DNA of 64,000 nt from Streptomyces flaveolus (GCF_000716535.1 NZ_JNWV01000032.1:43639-107638); one strand, 5' to 3'. Shown: positions 35,221-46,352, numbered from the stretch's first letter. Notes: generated from the letters alone by a model not told the origin. Translations and numbers: made by a program.

Positions 35221-36500
35221 GCCGCTACGACGACGAGCACGGCCGTGACGCGGGGCGCACGTTCGCCGCGCTGCCGCCCGCGCGCGGGCGTGCCTTCGCC
35301 GAGAGCTGGTGGGGTCGCGCCTGGCTGCGGGCCCTGGAGGACGCGGCCCTGGAAGCCCTGGCGGTCAAGGCCGGGCGCCGGCTCGCGCGCGCGGGCGGTG
35401 TGGGTGCGGTGACCGTACGGCCGGGCCGGGTCACCGCCGTCGTACGTGATCCCGGAGGTGCGGCCCACCGGGCCGACGTCCTGCTGCCGCAGCTGTCCGA
35501 CGAGGAGTGGGCACGGTTCGAGGATCTCGCCGTGGAGCAGGCCGGCCACATGGCCGCACTGCTCGACCGGGAGCTGCCGCCGCATCTGATCGAGGACGCG
35601 GCCGCCGTGGGGATCGAACTCCTTCCGGGCATGGGCGATCTGGAACCCGAGTGCGACTGCGGTGCCTGGGACCACTGTGGGCACACCGCCGCCCTGTGTC
35701 ACCAGGTGGCGCGGCTGCTGGACGAGGATCCGTTTCTGCTCCTGCTGATGCGCGGGCGGGACAAGGACGACTTCCTGGCGCAGTTGCACGTCCGCAGCAC
35801 CGCGGAGCCGCCCGGGACGACGCCCCCGGCCCCGGGGGTGGACGCGGCCGAGGCATGGGCGGCTGCCGAGATCCTGCCACCGCTGCCCGAGTTGCCCGGG
35901 CTCCCGCCGGCACCCGGTGCGCCACCGTCGTTCGCCACCGGGTCACCGGCCGCACCAGGGGTGGATCCGGCGGCGCTGGAACACCTGGCGGGCCGCACCG
36001 CCGTGGAGGCGTACCGGCTGCTGGCGACGGCGCTGCGTGGTGAGACACGGGTCGACGCGGACCTGACGGCCGCTCAGGACGCCGTACGCCTGGCGTGTGG
36101 GCCGGCACCGGCCGCCGTCGCGGAGCGGCTCGCCACGGGGTCGGGGCGTGGACGCGACGGGCTCATGACAGCCGTTCGCGCCTGGCGGACCGGTGGCACG
36201 GTGGCGCTGACGGTGCTCGACGAGGACCGGGAGGTGGAGGGTGTGGCGCTCGCACGCGCGCGTGCGGCGCTGGAAACGGCCTGGGATGCGGACGAGCGGC
36301 CGGCGTTCCGGAGGAGCGGCAACCGGTGGACCGTCCAGGAGGAAGGCGTTCAGCTGCGGCTCGGGCGTGAGGGCCACTGGTGGCCGTACCGCGACGAAGG
36401 AGGACGCTGGGTTCCGGCGGGTGGGGCCGATCCCGATCCCGCGACGGCACTGGCCTCCGCGCGGCTGGATGCGGAATCCGGTGGTCCGGAGGAGTTCTGA
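35217..36500 (+). CDS. SWIM zinc-finger protein
   Basis: 427 residues with a SWIM zinc site CDCGAWDHCGH (CxC-x5-CxH, about 145-155), followed by ALCHQVARLLDEDPFLLL. It begins RTFAALPPARGRAFAESWWG, the standard N-terminus of the SNF2-partner SWIM family. ATG overlaps the helicase stop (ATGA), showing coupling and probable complex formation. The Pro/Gly-rich middle (about 200-240) is a linker. Confidence 0.93.
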   Translation: MSRYDDEHGRDAGRTFAALPPARGRAFAESWWGRAWLRALEDAALEALAVKAGRRLARAGGVGAVTVRPGRVTAVVRDPGGAAHRADVLLPQLSDEEWARFEDLAVEQAGHMAALLDRELPPHLIEDAAAVGIELLPGMGDLEPECDCGAWDHCGHTAALCHQVARLLDEDPFLLLLMRGRDKDDFLAQLHVRSTAEPPGTTPPAPGVDAAEAWAAAEILPPLPELPGLPPAPGAPPSFATGSPAAPGVDPAALEHLAGRTAVEAYRLLATALRGETRVDADLTAAQDAVRLACGPAPAAVAERLATGSGRGRDGLMTAVRAWRTGGTVALTVLDEDREVEGVALARARAALETAWDADERPAFRRSGNRWTVQEEGVQLRLGREGHWWPYRDEGGRWVPAGGADPDPATALASARLDAESGGPEEF

Positions 36501-36629
36501 CGGGCGGTCATCGCGAGATCGGCGCGATCCGATGACCGCCGGACTCCGGCTGTTCACCTCCCGGTCGTGCGGCGTTCCTCCGGGGGCCCAATGGTGTCGG
36601 CAGCCCATGACCTTGCTCCAGGAGGCCCG

Positions 36630-37970
36630 ATGTCCCCGCATGCCGCCGGCCGGCGCCGCGTCCACCGTTCCCTCGCCACGGGTCTGCCCCTGGCCCTGGC
36701 CGCCGTCCTCGTCGCGGCGGGGACGGCCACCGCGACGCCGTCCGGGGACGCCCGCGTCGTCCGGACGGCGACCCTCGGTGAGATCCCGCTCGGCGCGTTC
36801 AGCAACGCGCTGCTGCCCGGCAGCGTGGCCGACGACCACGGGATCAAGCTCGGCGGCATCGGCAGCGACATCTACCCGGCCGGCCGCGAGGGCGAGTTCT
36901 GGACCGTGACCGACCGCGGTCCCAACGGTCAGATCAAGGTGGACGGCAAGAAGCGCCGCACCTTCCCGGTCCCGGGATTCGATCCCGCGATCGTGAAGAT
37001 CCGGGTCTCGGGGAGCACGGTCGAGGTCATCGACGCGATACCGCTGACCACCTCCTCCGGGAGGGCCGTCACCGGACTGCCCGACCAGAAGGGCCGGGAC
37101 GAGGCGCCGTACACCTACGACGCGCGGACACCCCTCTCGTACGACCCGAACGGCCTCGACACCGAGGGCATCGTACGAGCGGGGGACGGCAGTTTCTGGC
37201 TCGTGGACGAGTACGGGCCGTCGCTCGTGCACGTGTCCGCGCGCGGGAAGGTCCTCGCGCGCTATGTGCCCAAGGGGCTCGGTCTGACCGGCGCGGACTA
37301 CCCGGTGGTGGAGGCGCTGCCGTCGGTCCTGCTGCACCGCAAGATCAACCGGGGGTTCGAGGGGCTGGCGCAGCTTCCGGGCGGGGATCTTGTGATGGCC
37401 CTGCAGAGCCCGCTGTCGCTGCCGGACGCGGACGCCGGGGACGCCTCGCGCACCACCCGTCTGCTGCGCTTCTCGCCCCGTGAGAAGGCCGTCACGGCCG
37501 AATACGCCTACCGCTTCGACCCGGTGGACGAGGTGGACCCGAGCGAGGACGACACCTCCGAGCTGAAGATCTCCTCGGTCGTTGCGGTCGTCGGTGACCG
37601 GCTGCTGGTCGAGGAGCGCACGGACAAGGCCGCCCGGCTCCAGCTGGTCAGCCTCGCGCGCACGTCCGACATCCTCGGCGGCCCCTGGGACGACGACACC
37701 ACGGCTCCGTCACTGGAGCAGCTCGACGACCCGGCGGCACAGGGCGTGCCGGTGCTGGCCAAGCGCCTGGTGGTCGACCTGGGCAAGGTGTCAGGGGTGC
37801 CCGGGAAGATCGAGGGCATCGCGCGCGTGGATCACGACACGCTCGCGCTCATCAACGACAACGACTTCGGCATGACCGACGGGACCGGCGCGTTCGACGC
37901 CCAGGGCCGCCTGGTCGACAGCGGGATCAGGACGATCGTGACGTACGTCCGGCTGCCCGAGGGCCGCTGA
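36630..37970 (+). CDS. Secreted esterase-like phytase-family protein
   Basis: 446 residues of the esterase-like activity of phytase family (a beta-propeller). Signal peptide at 1-35 (basic start, hydrophobic LPLALAAVLVAAGTATA). Conserved parts: GSDIYPAGREGEFWTVTDRG, PNGLDTEGIVRAGDGSFWLV, EGLAQLPGGDLVMALQSPL and IALINDNDFGMTDG. Function as a phosphatase or esterase is not proven. GGAGG precedes ATG 36630. Terminator hairpin follows. Confidence 0.88.
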   Translation: MSPHAAGRRRVHRSLATGLPLALAAVLVAAGTATATPSGDARVVRTATLGEIPLGAFSNALLPGSVADDHGIKLGGIGSDIYPAGREGEFWTVTDRGPNGQIKVDGKKRRTFPVPGFDPAIVKIRVSGSTVEVIDAIPLTTSSGRAVTGLPDQKGRDEAPYTYDARTPLSYDPNGLDTEGIVRAGDGSFWLVDEYGPSLVHVSARGKVLARYVPKGLGLTGADYPVVEALPSVLLHRKINRGFEGLAQLPGGDLVMALQSPLSLPDADAGDASRTTRLLRFSPREKAVTAEYAYRFDPVDEVDPSEDDTSELKISSVVAVVGDRLLVEERTDKAARLQLVSLARTSDILGGPWDDDTTAPSLEQLDDPAAQGVPVLAKRLVVDLGKVSGVPGKIEGIARVDHDTLALINDNDFGMTDGTGAFDAQGRLVDSGIRTIVTYVRLPEGR

Positions 37971-37988
37971 CGCCGGCCTCGCGGCCGG

Positions 37989-38021
37989 GGGCCGGGATGA
38001 GCGCTGTGCTCACCCCGGCCC
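37989..38021. terminator. Hairpin between convergent genes
   Basis: GGGCCGGGATGAGC (37989-38002) and GCTCACCCCGGCCC (38008-38021) form a 14-bp stem with one mismatch and a 5-base loop. It sits between the phytase-like gene and xylA, which converge. Confidence 0.75.
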
Positions 38022-38029
38022 TCCTGCGT

Positions 38030-39355
<1,326 letters not shown>

Positions 39356-40801
39356 ATGTCAGCAGCCGAGGGTCCGCTCGTCGTCGGGGTGGACACGTCC
39401 ACCCAGTCCACGAAGGCACTGGTCGTCGACGCGGCCACCGGTCAGGTGGTGGCGAGCGGCCAGGCACCGCACACGGTGTCGTCCGGCGCCGGCCGGGAGA
39501 GCGATCCGCGTCAGTGGTGGGACGCGCTGTGCGAGGCGCTGCGCCAGTGCGGTGACGCGGCGCACGAGGCGGCGGCGGTGTCGATCGGCGGCCAGCAGCA
39601 CGGCCTGGTCACCCTGGACGAGCACGGCGAGCCGGTGCGTCCGGCGCTGCTGTGGAACGACGTCCGCTCGGCGCCGCAGGCCCGCCGTCTGGTGGAGGAG
39701 CTGGGCGGCCCGAAGGGCTGGGCGGAGCGCGCCGGCAGCGTGCCCGGGGCGTCCTTCACGGTCACCAAGTGGGCGTGGCTCGCCGAGCACGAGCCGGAGG
39801 CCGTCCGCGCGACCCGGGCGGTGCGGCTCCCCCACGACTACCTCACCGAGCGCCTGACCGGGCAGGGCACGACCGACCGCGGCGACGCCTCCGGCACCGG
39901 CTGGTGGGCGTCCGGGACGGAGTCGTACGACGCGGAGACCCTCGCGCACGTCGGCCTGGACCCGGCGCTGCTGCCCCGTGTGGTGCGGCCCGGTGAGGTG
40001 GCCGGCACCGTGCGTGACAGCCATGATCTGCCGTTCTCGAAGGGCACGCTGGTGGCGCCGGGCACCGGCGACAACGCGGCGGCGGCCCTGGGCCTCGGCC
40101 TGCGGCCCGGCACGCCGGTGCTGAGCCTCGGCACGTCCGGCACGGTCTACGCCGTCTCCCGGCACCGCCCCGCCGATCCGACCGGCACGGTGGCGGGATT
40201 CGCCGACGCGCGCGGGGACTGGCTCCCCCTGGCCTGCACCCTGAACTGCACCCTCGCGGTGGACCGCGTCGCGGCCCTGCTGGGCCTGGACCGCGAGGCG
40301 GTGGAATCCGGCGGCTCCGTGACCCTGCTGCCGTACCTGGACGGCGAGCGCACCCCGAACCTGCCGCGCGCCTCCGGCGTGCTGCACGGTCTGCGGCACG
40401 ACACCACCGCGGGCCAGCTCCTGCAGGCCGCGTACGACGGCGCGGTGCACGCGCTGCTCGGGGCTCTCGACCTGGTCCTGGACGAGGACGCGGACCGCGA
40501 CACCCCGCTGCTCCTGATCGGCGGCGGTGCCCGCGGGACGGCCTGGCAGCAGACCGTGCGCCGGCTCTCGGGACGGCCCGTCCAGGTCCCGGAGGCCAGG
40601 GAACTGGTCGCCCTGGGTGCGGCGGCCCAGGCGGCCGGGCTGCTGACCGGCGAGGATCCCGCGGCGGTCGCTCGCCGCTGGAACACGGCGGCGGGCCCGG
40701 TCCTGGAGCCCGTGGAGCGGGACCGGACGACGCTGGACCGGATCACCGGGGTACTCTCCGACGCGGCCCCGCTGCTGGAGCGGGGGACGGACACCGAGTG
40801 A
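39356..40801 (+). CDS. xylB: Xylulokinase
   Basis: 481 residues of the FGGY kinase family. It phosphorylates D-xylulose for the pentose phosphate pathway. Motifs: GVDTSTQSTKALVVD near the start, SIGGQQHGLV, GTGDNAAAALGLGL, and LIGGGARGTAWQQTVR near the end. AGGAG ends 9 bases before ATG 39356. Next to xylA (divergent) and a ROK regulator (50 bp downstream). Confidence 0.96.
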   Translation: MSAAEGPLVVGVDTSTQSTKALVVDAATGQVVASGQAPHTVSSGAGRESDPRQWWDALCEALRQCGDAAHEAAAVSIGGQQHGLVTLDEHGEPVRPALLWNDVRSAPQARRLVEELGGPKGWAERAGSVPGASFTVTKWAWLAEHEPEAVRATRAVRLPHDYLTERLTGQGTTDRGDASGTGWWASGTESYDAETLAHVGLDPALLPRVVRPGEVAGTVRDSHDLPFSKGTLVAPGTGDNAAAALGLGLRPGTPVLSLGTSGTVYAVSRHRPADPTGTVAGFADARGDWLPLACTLNCTLAVDRVAALLGLDREAVESGGSVTLLPYLDGERTPNLPRASGVLHGLRHDTTAGQLLQAAYDGAVHALLGALDLVLDEDADRDTPLLLIGGGARGTAWQQTVRRLSGRPVQVPEARELVALGAAAQAAGLLTGEDPAAVARRWNTAAGPVLEPVERDRTTLDRITGVLSDAAPLLERGTDTE

Positions 40802-40852
40802 CCGAGCCGCCCGCGACCAGCCGGACGGCAGACACCGAGGATTGACGGAGGC

Positions 40853-42061
40853 ATGACCGCACCGCTGCACGAGGCGCGCCCCCCGGGCGCCGGGCGCGCC
40901 CTGCCGGACACCCAGCAGGGCATGCGCCGGCGCAACCTCGCCCGGGTGCTGCACGCCGTGAGCGCCGAGGGCTCGCTGTCCCGGGCGGCGGTCGCCTCCC
41001 GGATCGGCCTGACGCGCGCGGCGGTGTCGACCCTGGTGGACGAGTTGATCCGCTGGGGGCTGCTGGAGGAACTGGGCCCCGAGCGGCCGGGGCGGGTGGG
41101 CCGGCCCGGGTCGGCGCTCGCGGTGAGCGGCCGGGGGCCCGCCGGGATCGGGGCCGAGATCGGCGTCGACCACCTCGCGGTGTGCGCGGTCGACCTGCGC
41201 GGCGAGGTCCGCGCGCGGGCGGTCCGGCGCGGTGCCAACCGGGGCCGGGCGCCGGAACCGGTGATCGAGGAACTGACGGCGCTGATCCACCAGGTCGTCG
41301 CGGAGGCGGAACGCGCGGAACTCTGGCCCGCCGGGCTCGCGGTCGCCGTGCCCGGCCTGGTCGCCAGGGACGGACGGACGGTCGTACGGGCCCCGAACCT
41401 CGACTGGCACGACATCGACCTCGGTCCCCTGCTGCCCGCCCACCGGCCGCTGACCGTGGGCAACGAGGCCAACTTCGGTGCTCTGGCCGAGCTGTGGCTC
41501 GGTGCCGGGACGCCGGGCGACTTCCTGCACGTGTCGGCCGAGATCGGCATCGGCGCGGCGGTCGTCGTGGACGGCCGGCTGCTGCGCGGCACCCGGGGGT
41601 TCGCGGGCGAGCTGGGCCACGTGCCCGTACGGCCGGACGGTCCCCCCTGCCCGTGCGGCAGCCGGGGATGCCTGGAGCAGTACGCGGGCGAGGAAGCGGT
41701 CCTGCGCGCGGCCGGGCTGGAGCCGCGGGACGACCGGGTGGGCCTGCTGGCCGAGCGGGCCGAGGCGGGCGACGAGAGGGTACGGGCCGCGCTGCGGGAC
41801 GCCGGTACGGCCCTCGGCATCGCCCTGACCGGGGCGGTGAACCTGCTCGACCCCGAGACGGTGGTCCTGGGCGGCGCGCTGGCGGAGCTGTCCCCCTGGC
41901 TGCTGCCGGCGCTGGACACGGAGCTGACGGGGCGTACGGCCGGCCCGGCCTGCCCGGTGACCGTCTCCCCACTGGGCCCGCAGGGCCCCCTGCTGGGCGC
42001 CGCGCACTCGGTCGTCCGAGCGGTACTGGACGATCCGGCGGTGGTCGCGGAACGATCCTGA
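40853..42061 (+). CDS. ROK-family transcriptional regulator, probable XylR
   Basis: 402 residues. Winged helix at about 25-82 (SLSRAAVASRIGLTRAAVST), then a ROK sugar-kinase-like body with zinc motif GHVPVRPDGPPCPCGSRGC. It has no strong ATP-binding pattern, as in ROK repressors. It follows xylB and is likely the xylose-responsive repressor of xylA/xylB. Confidence 0.9.
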   Translation: MTAPLHEARPPGAGRALPDTQQGMRRRNLARVLHAVSAEGSLSRAAVASRIGLTRAAVSTLVDELIRWGLLEELGPERPGRVGRPGSALAVSGRGPAGIGAEIGVDHLAVCAVDLRGEVRARAVRRGANRGRAPEPVIEELTALIHQVVAEAERAELWPAGLAVAVPGLVARDGRTVVRAPNLDWHDIDLGPLLPAHRPLTVGNEANFGALAELWLGAGTPGDFLHVSAEIGIGAAVVVDGRLLRGTRGFAGELGHVPVRPDGPPCPCGSRGCLEQYAGEEAVLRAAGLEPRDDRVGLLAERAEAGDERVRAALRDAGTALGIALTGAVNLLDPETVVLGGALAELSPWLLPALDTELTGRTAGPACPVTVSPLGPQGPLLGAAHSVVRAVLDDPAVVAERS

Positions 42062-42103
42062 CGCGGCTCGGCGCGTGCCGGGACCACGACTGCGGGAGGT
42101 CGG

Positions 42104-42595
42104 GTGACGGAGTGGGTGCCACGCGAGAAATGGATCAAGTCTCAGCCGCGGGCACTGCTCGCCTCCTGTGTGCTGATGCTGGACGAGCGGGGGCGCGTCC
42201 TGCTGCTGCGCTACGGTCCGGGACGGCCCGACGCCGGGCACTGGTGGCTGCCCGGCGGGATGCTGGACCACGGTGAGGATCCCCGGTCGGCGGCGCGCAG
42301 GGAGATGCGCGAGGAGACCGGCGTCGACATCGGCCCCGGGCCCGCGCTGCTCGGCGTCGACCACCGGGCGGACGTGCTCGGGACCGGACCGGTTCTCGAC
42401 TGCTACTTCCACGGCGGCACGCTGGCCGTCGACACACCGGTGCGGCTGAGCGCGGAGCACGATCGGCACGGGATGTTCTCGCTCGACGAACTGCAGGAGC
42501 TGCCGCTCGCCATACGGCGGTCCACGCTGACGGCGCTGCTCGGGGCGGTGCGCGGCGGGGGTGTGGTGTACCTGCGGGAGGGTGTGGCGCTGTGA
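42104..42595 (+). CDS. Nudix hydrolase
   Basis: 163 residues. The Nudix box is complete: GGMLDHGEDPRSAARREMRE then ETGV. The protein hydrolyses a nucleoside diphosphate derivative of unknown identity. GTG 42104 with GGGAGG. It lies 42 bp after the ROK gene and could belong to the same operon. Confidence 0.92.
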   Translation: MTEWVPREKWIKSQPRALLASCVLMLDERGRVLLLRYGPGRPDAGHWWLPGGMLDHGEDPRSAARREMREETGVDIGPGPALLGVDHRADVLGTGPVLDCYFHGGTLAVDTPVRLSAEHDRHGMFSLDELQELPLAIRRSTLTALLGAVRGGGVVYLREGVAL

Positions 42596-42951
42596 GGCGG
42601 GCACCGGTACGCCCTCCCGTCGGGCGCCGGTACGGAATCCACCTCCGCGAGCGACCGTGACGATCCCGGCGCCGAGCCTCCGGCACTGGCCAGGCGCCCG
42701 GTCTCCGGGGTCGGCTATGACGTGTCAGGTGCCCCCGCTCACAGCCAGACATCACCCGATCGAGTGAGCAAGTTATCCACAAGCCGCGACTCGTCCACGG
42801 AACCGTGGCACGCCCTTCTGCCCAACCCGCCCGAGCCGTACCGTGATTCACGCGAGGCACTGCCGACGGATCGTCACCAACGGCCGCTGGCAAGCGACAT
42901 GAGGAACGCGCAGGCGGCGGTGGCAACGGACTGACACGTATCGGGGGACGC
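42596..42951. other. Intergenic region with a DnaA-box-like site
   Basis: 355 bp with no gene recognised. A single perfect TTATCCACA lies at 42773-42781. No iteron, AT-rich unwinding element or second box is seen nearby, so it is not an origin. Confidence 0.6.
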
Positions 42952-44436
42952 ATGCACGGGGAGACGAAGGGGACGCTGCGGCGCGACGCCATCGGATTGC
43001 GCGAGGTCCTGTTCCAGAGCATCACGGCGATGGCACCGGCCGCCGCGGTGGCGGCGTCGATTCCGTCGGGCGCCGCTTTCGCGGGCGGCAGCCTGCCGCT
43101 CGCGGTGCTCGTGGCCCTGGTGGCCTGTCTGTTCACCGCCTCCTGCGTGGCCGAGCTGGCGCGGGAGCTGCCCGCGGCGGGCTCGGTGGCGACGTACGCG
43201 GCAAGGGGCCTGCACCCGGCCGTCGGCTTCCTCGTCGGGTGGGCCTACGTCTTCGTGGAGATGCTGGTGCCACCCCTGTTGCTCCTCCAGCTGGGCTTCA
43301 CGGCGGCGGGCACGTTGCACGCGGAGTGGTCGGCGTATCCGGCGGACCTGTGGTGGCCGTGGGCGCTGGCGGGTGCCGGGGTGATCGCCGTCTCCGGCTA
43401 TCTCGGCGTCCGCGCCTCAGCCCGCTTCGGCACCGTCCTCGGCGTCTTCGAGATCCTCGTTCTCCTGGTGTTCGCCGTGCTGCTCATCGGCAGAGCGGGC
43501 AGCGCCAACACCCTGTCGGTGTTCGGTACGTCCCACACCGCCGACGGGTACGAGGGAGCCGCCGGGGTGTTCGCCGGGTCCGTGTACACGGTTCTGGCCT
43601 TCGCCGGGTTCGAGGCGGCGGCGCCACTCGCCGAGGAGACCCGCGACCCACGGCGGACCATGCACCGCGCGGTCCTGGGAGCGGCCCTGGGCATCGGCCT
43701 GTTCTACGTCCTCACGACGTACGCGATGACCGTGTACTTCGGCCCCGACCGCTTCGCGGGGTTCGGCGCCTCGGGCGAGGCGTCCTGGGAGGGCGTCGCC
43801 CGGGCCTCGTTCGGTCTGTTCTGGGTGCTCGTGTTCCTCGCGGTGGTCAACTCCACGATCGCCAACGCCAACGCGAGCGCGAACGTCTCGACCCGCACGG
43901 CCTTCGCCCTGGCCCGCGTCCGCGTCCTGCCCGGTCTGCTCGCCACGCTCCATCCCCGACACCGCTCCCCCGTGGCCGGGATCGCCCTCCAGACCGTCGT
44001 GGCGGTCGGAGCGGTGCTGGGGCTCGGCTTCGCCTACGACCCGGTGACCGCGTTCCTGATGCTCGCGACGGTGATCGTCACGGTCGTCGTCGGCGTCTAC
44101 ATCGTGGTGAACCTCTCCTGCGCCGGTCATTTCCTGCGCTCCCGCCGCGCTGCCTTCAAACCGGTACGGCACCTGCTGTTCCCGGTACTGGGCATCGTCG
44201 CGTTCGTCCCCGCCCTGCTGACAGCCGCCGGCCTGCCGGTGTTCGACTTCGTGACGGAACTGACGGCACCGGTGTCCTACGCCGGTCCGGTCGTCGGCGT
44301 GTGGATGGCGGTGGGTGTGGTCGTGCTGCTCGTGCTCATACGACGGCACCCCGAGCGCATAGCCGAAACCGCGCGGGTGCACCTCGACGCGCACGACCCC
44401 GGCGCCGGCCGTCTGGACGGATCCGTTCCGAGCTGA
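42952..44436 (+). CDS. APC-family amino acid or amine permease
   Basis: 494 residues, about 12 membrane segments. It has the APC start (GLREVLFQSITAMAPAAAVA), AGSVATYAARGLHPAVGFLVGW, and FAGFEAAAPLAEETRDPRRT. It is probably a proton- or antiport-type uptake carrier. The amidase gene follows at 79 bp on the same strand, so the pair may take up and hydrolyse an amide or its product. ATG 42952 with GGGGG. Confidence 0.9.
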   Translation: MHGETKGTLRRDAIGLREVLFQSITAMAPAAAVAASIPSGAAFAGGSLPLAVLVALVACLFTASCVAELARELPAAGSVATYAARGLHPAVGFLVGWAYVFVEMLVPPLLLLQLGFTAAGTLHAEWSAYPADLWWPWALAGAGVIAVSGYLGVRASARFGTVLGVFEILVLLVFAVLLIGRAGSANTLSVFGTSHTADGYEGAAGVFAGSVYTVLAFAGFEAAAPLAEETRDPRRTMHRAVLGAALGIGLFYVLTTYAMTVYFGPDRFAGFGASGEASWEGVARASFGLFWVLVFLAVVNSTIANANASANVSTRTAFALARVRVLPGLLATLHPRHRSPVAGIALQTVVAVGAVLGLGFAYDPVTAFLMLATVIVTVVVGVYIVVNLSCAGHFLRSRRAAFKPVRHLLFPVLGIVAFVPALLTAAGLPVFDFVTELTAPVSYAGPVVGVWMAVGVVVLLVLIRRHPERIAETARVHLDAHDPGAGRLDGSVPS

Positions 44437-44515
44437 CCGGCCCTCATGTGGCGCGACAGCCACGCCCACAGCATCCCCGCTCCGGGGATAGCCTCCAGAA
44501 GGGAGTCACGCCACG

Positions 44516-45529
44516 ATGACCGACCCCCGGATCCTCACCGTGCGCCCCGAACCCGACCAGTACGCCTGGACGTTCGGCGGCGCGGCACCCCTGGCGCGGA
44601 TCGCGCCCGGTACGGTTCTCGACCTCTACACGGAGGACTGCTTCGCCGGCCGGGTCCGCTCCGAGAAGGACCTGGTGTCCGAGGTGTGCGAGTTCCCCTA
44701 CCTCAATCCGCAGACCGGCCCCTTCCACATCGAGGGCGCCGAGCCCGGAGACACCGTGGCCGTGCACTTCGTGTCGATCGAACCGGCCCGCGACTGGGCG
44801 GCGTCCACGACGGTGCCCCTCTTCGGCGCGCTGACCTCCACGCACACGACGGCCACCCTGCAGCCACCGCTGCCGGAGCGGGTGTGGATCTGGCAGCTCG
44901 ACCGGGCCCGGAGGACGGCCCTGTTCCAGGCGCGGGACAGCGACCTCCAAGTGGAGCTGCCCATGGATCCGATGCACGGCACGGTGGGCGTGGCACCCGC
45001 CAACCTGGAGGTGCGCTCCGCCCTGGTGCCGGACGCCCACGGCGGCAATATGGACACGCCCGAGATGCGGGCCGGCGTCACCTGCTACCTGGGCGTCAAC
45101 GTCGAGGGCGCCCTGCTCAGCCTCGGCGACGGGCACGCCCGGCAGGGCGAGGGCGAGACCTGTGGCGTGGCCGTTGAGTGCGCGATGAACACGGTGGTGG
45201 TCGTCGACCTCCTCAAGGACGTCGCCACGCCGTGGCCCCGGCTGGAGTCGGACACGCACATCATCTCGACCGGCTCGGCCCGGCCGCTGGAGGACGCGTT
45301 CCGGATATCCCAGCTCGACCTGGTGCAGTGGCTGGTGCGCGACTACGGGTTCAGTGAGCTGGACGCATACCAATTCGCAACCCAGGCGGTCGAATCACCG
45401 TTGGCCAACGTGTGCGACACGAACTACACATGCGTGGCCAAGCTCCGCAAGGAGTGGGTGCCCGCGCGGGAGACGTACCGCGGCGTGCACGCGCGGCTGC
45501 GGGAGACCGCACGGGCCCTGCGCCACTGA
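44516..45529 (+). CDS. Acetamidase/formamidase family protein
   Basis: 337 residues of the FmdA/AmdA family, which releases ammonia from formamide or short amides. Family motifs: GPFHIEGAEPGDTVAVHFV, MDPMHGTVGVAP, GGNMDTPEMRAGVTCYLGV and DGHARQGEGE. Cytoplasmic. Substrate not decided. AAGGGAG before ATG 44516. It follows the APC permease. Confidence 0.92.
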   Translation: MTDPRILTVRPEPDQYAWTFGGAAPLARIAPGTVLDLYTEDCFAGRVRSEKDLVSEVCEFPYLNPQTGPFHIEGAEPGDTVAVHFVSIEPARDWAASTTVPLFGALTSTHTTATLQPPLPERVWIWQLDRARRTALFQARDSDLQVELPMDPMHGTVGVAPANLEVRSALVPDAHGGNMDTPEMRAGVTCYLGVNVEGALLSLGDGHARQGEGETCGVAVECAMNTVVVVDLLKDVATPWPRLESDTHIISTGSARPLEDAFRISQLDLVQWLVRDYGFSELDAYQFATQAVESPLANVCDTNYTCVAKLRKEWVPARETYRGVHARLRETARALRH

Positions 45530-45604
45530 CGTCGCCGTCGTGCCCCCGACCCCAGAAAGCCTGCCGAACGGCATTCCCCAAGGCATCCCGAAAGGCATCC
45601 CGCC

Positions 45605-46210
45605 ATGGACATGGACCGAGCCAGACCCCGGCTCAGCCGGCGCCGGCTGCTCAAGGGCGCGGCACTCGCCGCCGTCCCCTACGCCCTGCTTCCCGACCCG
45701 CGGGCCGGCGCGCTGAGCGCGGCCGTCGACTATCCGACCGCCGAGTGGCAGGCGGCCAGCAGTTCCAACTACACGGCGTCCGACCGCCCCGACGACTACG
45801 CCATCGACCGAGTGATCATCCACGTCACGCAGGAGACGTACACCGACACGTTGGCGATCTTCAGCAACCCGCAGAAGAAGGTCTCCGCGCACTATGTGGT
45901 CCGCTCGGCGGACGGGCACGTCGCCCAGTGCGTACACGAGGCCGACATCGCCTGGCACGCCGGCAACTGGAGCTACAACACACGCAGCATCGGCATCGAG
46001 CACGAGGGCTGGATCGACCGGCCCGCCTACTTCACCGACGCCCTCTACGAGGAGTCGGCGAAGCTCACGGCGGCGATCTGCGCCAAGTACGGCATCCCCC
46101 GGGACAGGGAGCACATCATCGGCCACTACCAGGTGCCCGGCACCGACCACACCGACCCGGGGCCGAACTGGGACTGGGTGCGGTACATCAGAATGGTCAA
46201 CTTCGCCTAG
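45605..46210 (+). CDS. Tat-exported N-acetylmuramoyl-L-alanine amidase
   Basis: 201 residues. Twin-arginine signal SRRRLLKGAALAAVPYAL. PGRP/Amidase_2 domain with VIIHVTQET, SAHYVVRSADGHVAQCVHEAD, IAWHAGNWSYN, IGIEHEGW, and GTDHTDPGPNW; the two His and the late Asp probably bind zinc. It cleaves peptidoglycan at the muramyl-peptide bond. Three 12-bp near-repeats lie just upstream (45571-45603) and overlap the ribosome-site region. Confidence 0.93.
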   Translation: MDMDRARPRLSRRRLLKGAALAAVPYALLPDPRAGALSAAVDYPTAEWQAASSSNYTASDRPDDYAIDRVIIHVTQETYTDTLAIFSNPQKKVSAHYVVRSADGHVAQCVHEADIAWHAGNWSYNTRSIGIEHEGWIDRPAYFTDALYEESAKLTAAICAKYGIPRDREHIIGHYQVPGTDHTDPGPNWDWVRYIRMVNFA

Positions 46211-46352
46211 CCGGAGGCGAAGCCGCCGTCGCACCGGTTGTCCGCGCGAACACCCGGGGTGACGATGGTGCCAGCCGTCGTGGCGGCCTCTGTGCCACCG
46301 CCGAGACCGCCGCATCACCGCCCGGAGCCGCCGTACGCCGTATCACCATCCC

